Source of the DNA: Conchocele bisecta
Lineage: Eukaryota > Mollusca > Bivalvia > Lucinida > Thyasiridae
NCBI GenBank assembly: GCA_029237695.1
Contig: CM055266.1
Coordinates: forward strand, 9,379,805 to 9,443,804
Reading direction: 5' to 3'
Length of the DNA: 64,000 nucleotides
The notes below the pieces were generated by a model. That model was not told where the DNA came from. It made no database searches and saw nothing but the letters and a program-made list of their open reading frames with translations. Position numbers and translations under genes: made by a program. Below are positions 38,201-39,600 of this stretch, piece after piece (within the stretch, counting starts at the first letter, position 1; every line of letters begins with the position of its first letter).

Positions 38201-38900
38201 AAAGGATCAAGAGATATTTAACATTTGTATGTATATCCAAAATTATTGACACATAGGTTAAGATCACCAAGGTGAAGGTCACCTGAATGATACTCGATGT
38301 ATAGATATCAATGTGATCAATGTGAGGAAGCTATTGATGAAGCTTGGTAATGATCTGACTGATGGATCAAGAGATATGCAAAATTTAGACTATGTGCAAA
38401 ATTTAGGTTCCATAAATTTTAAGGTCACCAAGGTGAAGGTCACCCGAATTACACTAGATGGATAGCTAGCAGTGTGAGGAAGCTATTGATGAAGATTGGT
38501 AATGATCCGACTAACGGCTCCAGAAATATCGGCTATGTCCAAAATTTACGTCCTAAATTGTCAACGACGCTGACAACAATGGCGACGCAGGAATTGTGAT
38601 AGCTGTGTCTCACTTTCTATTATCATGGGTGAGACAAAAATCTTCCTGCAAACTTTTATGATAGGAATGTTCAATGTGACGACAATCTTTATCTGGCCAT
38701 GATCAAACAGACCAGGAGCTACACTGTACACAAATGCAGTAAGCCTTGTTTTCTCGAGTGACACGCACAAATAAATGACCATTTTTGTCAGGTTGTGGCC
38801 AATGTGCCGAGTACTCACTGGCGATGAGCTGGCCTTTACGTGGACAGTGCAGCCAGCGAGGTGGCGGGCCGAGCTGTGTCCGACGGTCGCGGTCACTCAT
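7626..38900 (-). CDS. RNGTT: mRNA-capping enzyme, whole gene (18 coding exons)
   Basis: This is the nuclear bifunctional capping enzyme, which removes the 5' gamma-phosphate of nascent Pol II transcripts and then transfers GMP from GTP through a lysine-GMP intermediate. I joined 18 exons by hand; all introns are GT-AG, phases are continuous, and the coding length is 1851 nt (616 residues plus stop), close to the ~600 residues usual in animals. The N-terminal phosphatase domain (about 1-205) has the [10 protein letters not shown] signature with Cys132 and Arg138. An acidic and basic linker (about 205-245) follows. The guanylyltransferase domain (about 250-570) has KADGTR (Lys302), [14 protein letters not shown] (351-354), EVDGLVFQP (444-452), LKWKPP (466-471) and [10 protein letters not shown] (539-548). 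The C-terminus is Pro/Ser-rich. I see no frameshift or stop, so it looks functional. Introns total about 29 kb and are mainly repeats. UTR ends were not determined. Confidence 0.97.
7964..8160. mobile_element. GTCGTCTGCTGTT-family foldback
   Basis: Arms TGTCGTCTGCTGTTG and CAGCAGACGACA with a perfect central stem (AGAATCATTTCC / GGAAATGATTCT). Further copies lie at 25262, 28340, 31955, 32187, 33146, 34264 and 35064. Confidence 0.85.
8199..8600. mobile_element. CTCCAGATAAG-family MITE, inverted orientation
   Basis: CAGCGCTCCAGATAAGG ... AGCTTATCTGGAGCTCTG with central stem GAATCGTCTCCTTGGAGACA. The direct flank GAACT is duplicated within the host SINE. Confidence 0.88.
8924..9149. mobile_element. 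TATGTGGCTG-family foldback, well-preserved copy
   Basis: Arms TATGTGGCTGTGGCTGGAGA and TCTCCAGTCACAGCCACATA. The interior has TGTAGATCCAGATCAGCCTG and CAGTCTGATCAGGATCTACA. It ends 28 bp from the exon 17 donor. Confidence 0.88.
9178..9307 (-). CDS. RNGTT: RNGTT coding exon 17
   Basis: Residues 512-554 plus one base: [15 protein letters not shown] and [30 protein letters not shown] is motif VI. Acceptor TTTGCAG, donor GTAAGATA. Confidence 0.97.
9370..9630. repeat. Tandem-core element fragment (single unit)
   Basis: ATTTGACCTTGACATTGAGA, GTTTCAAGTCAATC, then CAGACAGGCGGACC and a terminal hairpin TGTACCCCTC ... TTGGGGTACA. Confidence 0.6.
9655..9800. mobile_element. GTATATGTTGTTACCACTC palindrome
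   Basis: Near-perfect hairpin: ATGTATATGTTGTTACCACT / AGTGGTAACAACATATACTT around CATCTCGTGGAGACGG. A partial copy with an insertion lies at about 45600-46020. Confidence 0.85.
9861..10005. mobile_element. TATGTGGCTG-family foldback, short copy
   Basis: TATGTGGCTGTGACTGGAGA ... CCCATTTCTCCATTCACAGC with an internally deleted centre. Confidence 0.82.
10105..10200. mobile_element. Near-perfect palindrome
   Basis: TCAATGGAACAAGGGGACTA / TAGCCCCCTTGTTCCATTGA with centre CTCCTTAATGGAG. No second copy seen in the window. Confidence 0.75.
10230..10296 (-). CDS. RNGTT: RNGTT coding exon 16
   Basis: Completes Gly489 and runs [20 protein letters not shown] to residue 511, the start of the OB-fold region. 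Acceptor ACTACAG, donor GTATGTGG. Confidence 0.93.
10504..10715. mobile_element. TATGTGGCTG-family foldback, truncated
   Basis: Shares GACCAATGTAACTCCTGATC, ATAACAGTTGTTTCATTGAT and TCATCTGGATCTACACTGGT with the longer copy at 11106-11352; the right arm is lost. Confidence 0.75.
10982..11082 (-). CDS. RNGTT: RNGTT coding exon 15
   Basis: Residues 456-488 plus two bases: [26 protein letters not shown] is motif V, with Lys467 and Lys469. Acceptor TTTGTAG, donor GTAAGTCT. Confidence 0.95.
11106..11352. mobile_element. TATGTGGCTG-family foldback
   Basis: ATTTGTGGATGCGACTGGAG ... ACACTGGTCGCAAAACCCAT ... TCTCCAGTCACAGCCATATA. It lies in intron 14, 24 bp from the exon 15 acceptor. Confidence 0.85.
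11749..11820 (-). CDS. RNGTT: RNGTT coding exon 14
   Basis: Residues 432-455 (24 codons). It encodes [27 protein letters not shown] is motif IV. Acceptor GTTGTAG, donor GTACGTATA. Confidence 0.95.
12018..12297. mobile_element. AAGTATACTTT-family foldback
   Basis: CCTATTTCACTAACATGGCA ... perfect stem TATTATACTGAATGTATTAC / GTAATACATTCAGTATAATA around CAGCCATTTGGCTG ... GATGAAATCGGCTAC. Sister copies at 19378-19682 and 47691-47935. Confidence 0.85.
12480..12725. repeat. Tandem-core element fragment
   Basis: Units with GAAAATATGGATGATGACAA, GTTTCAAGTCAATCGG and GCAAATCTCAGACA, then GACAGACAGATGGATGGACG. Confidence 0.6.
12730..12990. repeat. Element end with terminal hairpin
   Basis: CACCTTGACCTTGACACTGG repeats, then TCTCGCTTTCCGCTTTCGGG and GGCGAGACAATAA, a variant of the CGCTTTCCGCAAGCG hairpin that ends many repeats at 37-44 kb. 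Confidence 0.65.
13044..13230. mobile_element. GTTTCACTAAACTTTGTACG-family palindrome, third copy
   Basis: GGCCGTTTCACTAAACTTTG ... CATAGGCTGCAGCCTATG ... TTTTAGTGAAACGGGACCC. One arm is internally deleted. Confidence 0.85.
13283..13447 (-). CDS. RNGTT: RNGTT coding exon 13
   Basis: Residues 377-431 (55 codons): [18 protein letters not shown] and [20 protein letters not shown], the conserved middle of the domain. Acceptor GTTACAG, donor GTATGGAAT. A palindromic element ends about 50 bp beyond the donor. Confidence 0.96.
13516..13966. repeat. Tandem-core element, compact copy
   Basis: Head AACAAGACCGCCGCCAACTG, two to three units (CAAGCCAATCGCTCGTACA, CACGCATCTACTGAATG), GACAGAGGGATAGATAG, tail CATCCCTATATGCCATTTTC and GATTGGATAATAA. 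Same family as 3141-5047. Confidence 0.78.
14174..14205. repeat. (TA)n microsatellite
   Basis: About 15 TA dinucleotides directly abutting the pogo-like element at 14206. Confidence 0.95.
14206..15094. mobile_element. Non-autonomous pogo-like DNA transposon
   Basis: Terminal inverted repeats CAGTGAAATCGCGATGGCTC / GAGCCATCGCAATTTCACTG, flanked by TA on both sides, as expected of Tc1/mariner/pogo elements. Subterminal GAGCCATCGCAT motifs recur at both ends and could bind transposase. I see no transposase frame in its 889 bp. It lies in intron 12. Confidence 0.82.
15119..15535. mobile_element. Composite foldback (TAATTCCAGCAC + GGAATGAATGGCC palindrome)
   Basis: First block from TAATTCCAGCACAAAAATAT to ATGCTGGAATTATA; second block is a near-perfect hairpin AGGAATGAATGGCCTTTTTG / CAAAAAGGCCATTCATTCCT through ACTTGGAAAAGTCGCGGGAA. 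One arm carries an extra partial repeat. The apparent reading frame ([10 protein letters not shown]...) is just the hairpin and recurs on both strands. Other copies: 16735, 26642, 29247, 33512. Confidence 0.88.
15777..16130. mobile_element. Two adjacent TATGTGGCTG-family foldbacks
   Basis: A diverged copy at 15777-15895 (GGGACTGGAGAAATGGGTCA ... ATTCTCCAGTTATATTTGTG) and a better one at 15921-16130 (ATGTGGCTGCGACTGGAGAA ... GCTACACTGGTCACAA). They lie in intron 12, next to exon 12. Confidence 0.75.
16210..16335 (-). CDS. RNGTT: RNGTT coding exon 12
   Basis: Residues 335-376, exactly 42 codons in phase 0. It encodes [20 protein letters not shown] and [18 protein letters not shown] is conserved guanylyltransferase motif III. 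Acceptor GTTACAG, donor GTAAGTTC. Confidence 0.97.
16372..16553. mobile_element. AGGGATTCCG inverted-repeat element with T-rich interior
   Basis: Ends ATTCAGGGATTCCGCTGG and CCACGGAATCCCTGATATT; the interior is a long T-rich tract (16444-16530) with GGCGAT motifs. Traces of the same family appear at 39593 and 44236. Confidence 0.7.
16551..17082. mobile_element. TATGTGGCTG-family foldback split by a composite foldback
   Basis: Left part to about 16734 and right part from about 17024 (TCTACACTGGTAAAAACAAC ... CTCCAGTCATAGCCACATA) form one element. The composite foldback at 16735-17023 interrupts it. Confidence 0.8.
16735..17023. mobile_element. Composite foldback, short copy
   Basis: TAATTCCAGCACAAAAACTC ... 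ATGCTGGAATTATAAGGAAT ... palindrome with centre GAGGCCTTCCGGCCTTCG ... CATTCATTCCTATAA. The first block lacks about 50 bp relative to 15119-15535. Confidence 0.85.
17655..17736 (-). CDS. RNGTT: RNGTT coding exon 11
   Basis: Completes Arg307 and runs [20 protein letters not shown] to residue 334; [12 protein letters not shown] is motif III/IIIa. Its acceptor, TTGTGTTCCAG, is followed on the plus strand by a minisatellite made of more copies of the same acceptor sequence. Donor GTGAGAAC. Confidence 0.95.
17737..18150. repeat. ~26-bp minisatellite built from the exon 11 splice acceptor
   Basis: About 17 units of the form CTGGAACACAATTCCCCGGG plus ATTAAG run directly away from exon 11. On the gene strand each unit reads ...TTGTGTTCCAG, identical to the real acceptor. 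Some units vary (CTAGAACAC, CTTGAACAC, GCAGCATAA). The array starts at the exon boundary with no spacer. Confidence 0.95.
18558..18946. mobile_element. CTCCAGATAAG-family MITE, full copy
   Basis: CAGAGCTCCAGATAAGCTGC ... GTCTCCAAGGAGACAATTAT ... CTTATCTGGAGCCCTG, flanked by AATGTA on both sides (6 bp). Confidence 0.9.
19200..19298 (-). CDS. RNGTT: RNGTT coding exon 10 (guanylyltransferase lysine)
   Basis: Completes Arg274 and includes [11 protein letters not shown] and [14 protein letters not shown] is nucleotidyltransferase motif I, and Lys302 is the predicted site of covalent GMP attachment. Acceptor GCCACAG, donor GTAACACA. Confidence 0.97.
19378..19682. mobile_element. AAGTATACTTT-family foldback, full copy
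   Basis: GTAGCCGATTTCATCAAAAT ... CAGCCAAAATTGGCTG ... GTTGATGAAATCGGCTAC, with CAAAGTATACTTT repeated in each arm. It lies in intron 9, about 80 bp upstream of exon 10. Confidence 0.9.
19684..20439. mobile_element. Longer element with CTCCAGATAAG-type ends
   Basis: Begins GAGCTCCAGATAAG and ends ACCTTATCTGGAGCTCTG. The middle contains a tandem-core fragment (19803-20215; AAGGTCAAAAGGTCA units, GACACACGGACGGACAC, GGCTCTACCGAGACTGGGGG) and a hairpin GCAAAAAGCAACTGTTTGC. The pairing of the two ends is inferred. Confidence 0.55.
20608..20955 (+). mobile_element. SINE-like element with AACAGCTAAGGTCATTTAAG core
   Basis: GGGGTTTAACGACCTATCAA, core, G-run, ATATTCAGCCCTGAAATCAG, AAAAGCAGTAGGATCAGTAA, GGTAACCAAAGAGCCAAAGA. 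It is cut at 20956 by the next element; the copy at 44270-44560 shows the uncut sequence. Confidence 0.72.
20957..22945. repeat. Tandem-core element, about 11-unit copy
   Basis: Same head (CAAGAGCTGTAGGAGAACAG) and tail (GCGTGACGGTGACGCC, TTCTTCGAATAGTCAAGC) as 1092-1997. The core has about 11 units of 155-190 bp, each with GTCAAATATAGRTCAGGGGT and GTCCAAGTATGGT. It fills much of intron 9. No coding potential. Confidence 0.9.
23058..23490. mobile_element. Long imperfect foldback
   Basis: AAGGTGTATGATCACGTGGT / ACCACGTGATCATGCACCTT at the ends, AAATATGGCGCATCAAACGC / ACCATATTTCATCAAAATCC inside, and centre TTTTTGCGAAGAATCG / ATTCTTCGCAAAAACGAC. It is in intron 9, with one end about 380 bp from exon 9. 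Confidence 0.8.
23611..23815. mobile_element. GTTTCACT-type palindrome, related family
   Basis: GGGGCCTGTTTCACTGAACT ... TACAAAGTTTAATGAAACGG. Same type of ends as the GTTTCACTAAAC family but a different interior (CACAGTCACATGGTTAAACT). Confidence 0.72.
23866..23969 (-). CDS. RNGTT: RNGTT coding exon 9
   Basis: Residues 240-273 plus two bases: [15 protein letters not shown] and then [13 protein letters not shown], entering the guanylyltransferase domain. Acceptor TTACAG, donor GTGAGTGC. Confidence 0.94.
24059..24462. mobile_element. CTCCAGATAAG-family MITE
   Basis: CAGAGCTCCAGGTAAGCTGC ... ATCGTCTCCAAGGAGACAAT ... CCTTATCTGGAGCCTTG, with CAGATAT directly repeated on both sides. Intron 8. 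Confidence 0.88.
24948..25148 (-). pseudogene. Possible pogo/Tigger transposase C-terminal remnant
   Basis: A 66-residue open frame, read on the minus strand, ends with a QKSILEFFS motif. This matches the PCNA-interaction pattern Q-x-x-h-x-x-F-F, which the pogo transposase is known to carry near its C-terminus. It sits inside pogo-like inverted repeats, which supports the reading. The DDE catalytic core and helix-turn-helix are absent, so it cannot act as a transposase. Preceding residues ([10 protein letters not shown]) are plausible as the helical region before the motif, but I could not confirm that. Confidence 0.5.
25262..25483. mobile_element. GTCGTCTGCTGTT-family foldback, diverged
   Basis: AACATGTTTTGACAGCACAT / ATGTGCTGCCAAAGCATACT arms with AACAGCAGACGACAATTTAA at the right end. 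The right-end block recurs at 25563-25612. Confidence 0.6.
26474..26589 (-). CDS. RNGTT: RNGTT coding exon 8 (interdomain linker)
   Basis: Completes codon 201 and runs to residue 239. It encodes an acidic patch ([11 protein letters not shown]) followed by a basic stretch ([13 protein letters not shown]) that could act as a nuclear localisation signal; the signal is my inference. Acceptor GACCAG, donor GTATGTGAG. The linker is poorly conserved in the family, so this exon rests mainly on phase and splice sites. Confidence 0.88.
26642..27149. mobile_element. Composite foldback with internal duplication
   Basis: As 15119-15535, but the hairpin arm (CTTTTTGTGGAATTTATCGG ... GGAATACTGGACGAGGCCTT plus AAAAAATTACAATTTTCGGA) is tandemly duplicated in one arm. 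It lies in intron 7. Confidence 0.85.
27213..27552. mobile_element. TATGTGGCTG-family foldback plus a fragment
   Basis: CATGTGACTGTCACTGGAGA ... TCTCCAGTCACTGCCACATT (27213-27457), followed by a second right arm (GTGCTATTTGATTAGGAGCT ... GCCAGGCACTGCCACAG). Confidence 0.8.
27969..28077 (-). CDS. RNGTT: RNGTT coding exon 7
   Basis: Residues 165-200 plus one base: [20 protein letters not shown], the end of the phosphatase domain, then an acidic/Pro stretch and ELPEWCF. Acceptor TTTCAG, donor GTAAATATT. Confidence 0.95.
28092..28322. mobile_element. GTTTCACTAAACTTTGTACG-family palindrome
   Basis: AGAAGTTTCAGTAAACCTTG ... CATAGGCTGCCTATG ... CGTACAAATTTAGTGAAATG. It starts only 15 bp from the exon 7 acceptor. 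Confidence 0.82.
28340..28488. mobile_element. GTCGTCTGCTGTT-family foldback
   Basis: TGTTGTCGTCTGCTGTTTAT ... ACCAGACGACAACATTT with diverged central arms. Confidence 0.78.
28605..28950. repeat. Tandem-core-type element; (GGAC)n run split by a hairpin element
   Basis: Head AAATCCGTCTGTCGAACGCG; two (GACG)n runs (28681-28715 and 28867-28903) surround a CTTATGTGGCT / AGCCACATAAG hairpin element. Terminal hairpin ATGCCACCCG ... CGGTGGCAT. Confidence 0.75.
29247..29607. mobile_element. Composite foldback, reverse orientation
   Basis: AGGAATGAATGGCCTTTTTG ... centre GAAGGCCGGAAGGCCTCG ... TTTGTGCTGGAATTATA. It splits the end of a TATGTGGCTG-family element (29134-29246, CCCAGTTCTCCAGTCATA). It ends 22 bp from the exon 6 donor. 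Confidence 0.87.
29629..29659 (-). CDS. RNGTT: RNGTT coding exon 6 (31-bp exon)
   Basis: A 31-bp exon that completes Ser154 and adds [10 protein letters not shown] (to residue 164). It is far too short for ordinary ORF detection and was recognised by phase and by matching the family helix after MDWS. Acceptor TTCACAG, donor GTAAACC. Confidence 0.93.
29931..30128 (-). mobile_element. tRNA-derived SINE with 14-bp target duplication
   Basis: On the minus strand it opens with a tRNA-like head: TGGCCTAGGTG (A box-like) and GTTGTGGGTTCAAAGC (B box-like), then a body ending in CTTAGCTGTTGCTGGGACGT. ACAATGCCTTGAAA is repeated exactly at 29917-29930 and 30129-30142, showing LINE-type insertion. Intron 5. 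Confidence 0.88.
30324..30545. mobile_element. TATGTGGCTG-family foldback
   Basis: TATGTGGCTATGACTGGG ... GACCCAGATCAGCCTGTGCA ... CCCAATTTTCCAGACACATA. Ends 29 bp from the exon 5 donor. Confidence 0.82.
30575..30650 (-). CDS. RNGTT: RNGTT coding exon 5 (phosphatase active site)
   Basis: Carries [19 protein letters not shown], the HC-x5-R-T loop of cysteine phosphatases. Cys132 is the predicted nucleophile and Arg138 the phosphate-binding residue. This exon is what first identified the gene. Acceptor GACCAG, donor GTAACTCA. A palindromic element of the TATGTGGCTG family ends about 30 bp downstream of its donor. Confidence 0.97.
30691..30933. mobile_element. GTTTCACTAAACTTTGTACG-family palindrome
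   Basis: CCAGGGGCCCGTTTCACTAA ... CATAGGCTGCTTTTGCTC ... TAGTGAAACGGGCCCCTGG. Confidence 0.88.
30975..31545. repeat. Tandem-core element fragments
   Basis: Two units of about 165 bp with CATCACAAAAACCATCAGA and AAAGTGCATGCTTAAAACAC, then a segment with ACAAGAGCTCCGTGGAGCAA and AGGTCAAAAAAGTCAAGG. A degenerate SINE-like 3' part follows at 31545-31705. Confidence 0.65.
31835..31923 (-). CDS. RNGTT: RNGTT coding exon 4
   Basis: Completes Gly99 and runs to the first base of codon 129. It encodes [16 protein letters not shown] and then QKPMEII, leading into the catalytic loop. Acceptor GTTGCAG, donor GTAAGTGG. Confidence 0.95.
31955..32398. mobile_element. Two GTCGTCTGCTGTT-family foldbacks
   Basis: A copy at 31955-32106, truncated on the right, and a complete one at 32187-32398 (CCTTACAATGCTGAATTAAA ... 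TTCCATGGAAATGATTC ... GCAGACGACACTTCTCG ... CTAAGGGTTA). They lie 30-480 bp from exon 4. Confidence 0.83.
32400..32940. repeat. Degenerate tandem units
   Basis: Three approximate ~170-bp units with GACTAGTTCGCCGTACAA, AGTTGAAGAAGGGGGATAA and GTTTGTGTTACACACTG. Confidence 0.65.
33146..33304. mobile_element. GTCGTCTGCTGTT-family foldback, diverged
   Basis: TTTTGTCGCCTGCTGTTTAT ... ATAACAGACGACAAAACTGA. Confidence 0.72.
33512..33868. mobile_element. Composite foldback, reverse orientation, with flanking duplication
   Basis: TATAGGAATTAATGACCTTT ... TTTGTGCTGGAATTATA. TTATAAGCTGGTCTAA occurs on both sides (33488-33503 and 33863-33878). It ends about 100 bp from exon 3. Confidence 0.85.
33971..34074 (-). 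CDS. RNGTT: RNGTT coding exon 3
   Basis: Residues 65-98 plus two bases, with [17 protein letters not shown] and GCKYVKLQC, both strongly conserved in the phosphatase domain. Acceptor TTGCAG, donor GTAACAAC. Confidence 0.95.
34264..34496. mobile_element. GTCGTCTGCTGTT-family foldback
   Basis: TTAACCCTTACAACGCTATC ... CATTTCCATTGGAAATGATT ... ACAGCAGACGACAATTG ... AGGATTAA. It carries a short internal duplication of ACATGCTTTGACAG. Confidence 0.85.
34500..35060. other. Intron 2, no feature recognised
   Basis: Unique-looking AT-rich sequence with no coding frame. ACACTGGTCGCATATGAGG near 35025 may be a tiny TATGTGGCTG-family trace. Confidence 0.45.
35064..35273. mobile_element. GTCGTCTGCTGTT-family foldback
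   Basis: TTAACCCTTAAAATGCGGGA ... TCATTTCCTTTGGAAATGAT ... CAGCAGACGACAGAATTTAA. It ends about 23 bp from the exon 2 donor. Confidence 0.87.
35296..35405 (-). CDS. RNGTT: RNGTT coding exon 2
   Basis: Completes codon 28 and runs to residue 64, including KFLPFKTPL and the [15 protein letters not shown] stretch of the phosphatase domain. Acceptor is ...TTTCAG, donor is GTATTTATT. It ends in phase 0. Intron 1 (3.4 kb) holds one palindrome and several tandem repeat blocks. Confidence 0.95.
35406..36105. other. 5' part of the intron 1 acceptor region, nothing recognised
   Basis: No coding frame or repeat that I can assign, apart from a short imperfect inverted repeat GAATTGCTACC..GGTAGCAATTT near 35569-35612. 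Confidence 0.45.
36230..38560. repeat. Tandem ~155-bp arrays in intron 1
   Basis: Units with GGATAGCCATCAATGTGAGG, TTGGTAATGATCCGACTAAC, GGATCAGGAGATATTCAACA and CCAAAATTATTGACAC occur at 36240-36600, 37145-37600 and 38040-38560. They are interrupted by a palindrome (36646-36786), a small ~24-bp TATCAGACTAG array (36995-37090) and a CGCTTTCCGCAAGCG-ended element (37590-38040). Confidence 0.82.
36646..36786. mobile_element. Near-perfect palindrome
   Basis: CGTTAATACGTGGCTTGTTT / AAACAAGACACGTATTAACG, continuing through GCCTAGGTGTCG / CGATACCTAGGC and TTGGTATCAGCCTGA around GACCGAAGGTCG. Intron 1. Confidence 0.88.
38819..38900 (-). CDS. RNGTT: RNGTT coding exon 1 (start codon)
   Basis: Codes residues 1-27 plus one base. 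The ATG at 38900-38898 opens a peptide containing [13 protein letters not shown], the conserved N-terminus of animal capping enzymes, which supports this start. The donor is GTGAGTAC. Homology to the family begins about 12 residues in; the first residues ([11 protein letters not shown]) are less conserved. Confidence 0.93.
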
Positions 38901-39600
38901 GCTTCTTCACCAAACTTCAGCAGACATCATTACAGTAGCTGTAACACAGAACATCAATGACAGAGATACAAGACACAGTGTCGCCACTCCAGACTGCAGA
39001 GCTCCAGTTAAGGTGCGTAATTTGACCAATTTGGAGTGAAATTTTCTTATTTCTTCACCAAAAATGGCAAGTTGGGAGTCCTTTAGAATCGTCTCATCGA
39101 GACGATTCTAAAGCACTCCCAACTTGCCATTTTTGATGGAGAAATAAGAAATTTACCTCCAAATTACGCACCTAACTGGAGCTCTGAGACTGGACAGGTA
39201 GGGTTGGTAACTCATGTTTCCTCTCCACCCTCGAGTCACCAAACCTGAGTAGATACCATTACAATCACTGTAACACTGAACATCAAGGAGACAAGGACAG
39301 AGATACGTTGTTGTTGCTCAAAACTGGACAGGTTGCCTCGGGATGGCTCATGCTTCTTCTTCACCAAAACTCAGTAGTAGCCACCGTTATAGTAACCCGA
39401 ATATTCTGTCTGTAACGCAGGGTGACTTAAAAGTCGCCCTGCGTTACATACAGGTTTGAGTTACGGTTATAGCAGCTGCAATATAGAACAGAGACACAGT
39501 GTCGTCACTCAAAACTGGACAGGTTGCCTCTGGATGGCTCATATTTCCTTTTTGAGCTACAAAACCATTACAGCACGTGTTACATGGAACATCAGGGATT
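38880..39600 (-). promoter_or_regulatory. RNGTT 5' flank, tandemly duplicated
   Basis: Upstream of the start codon lie about four degenerate units, marked by ACTGGACAGGTTGCC, CTCATGCTTCTTC, GTAACAC.GAACATCA and GACAGAGATAC. Read on the gene strand, each unit keeps an ATG at the equivalent place (39215, 39351, 39542), followed by short open frames. The first unit is split by a 190-bp palindrome, and a later one by a short hairpin near 39400-39450. I see no TATA box. Whether this is 5' UTR or promoter is unknown. Confidence 0.7.
38997..39186. mobile_element. CTCCAGTTAAGG palindrome, 6-bp target duplication
   Basis: CAGAGCTCCAGTTAAGGTGC / GCACCTAACTGGAGCTCTG with a perfect central stem CTTTAGAATCGTCTCATCGA... 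It is flanked by AGACTG on both sides and sits about 100 bp upstream of the RNGTT start codon. Confidence 0.92.
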
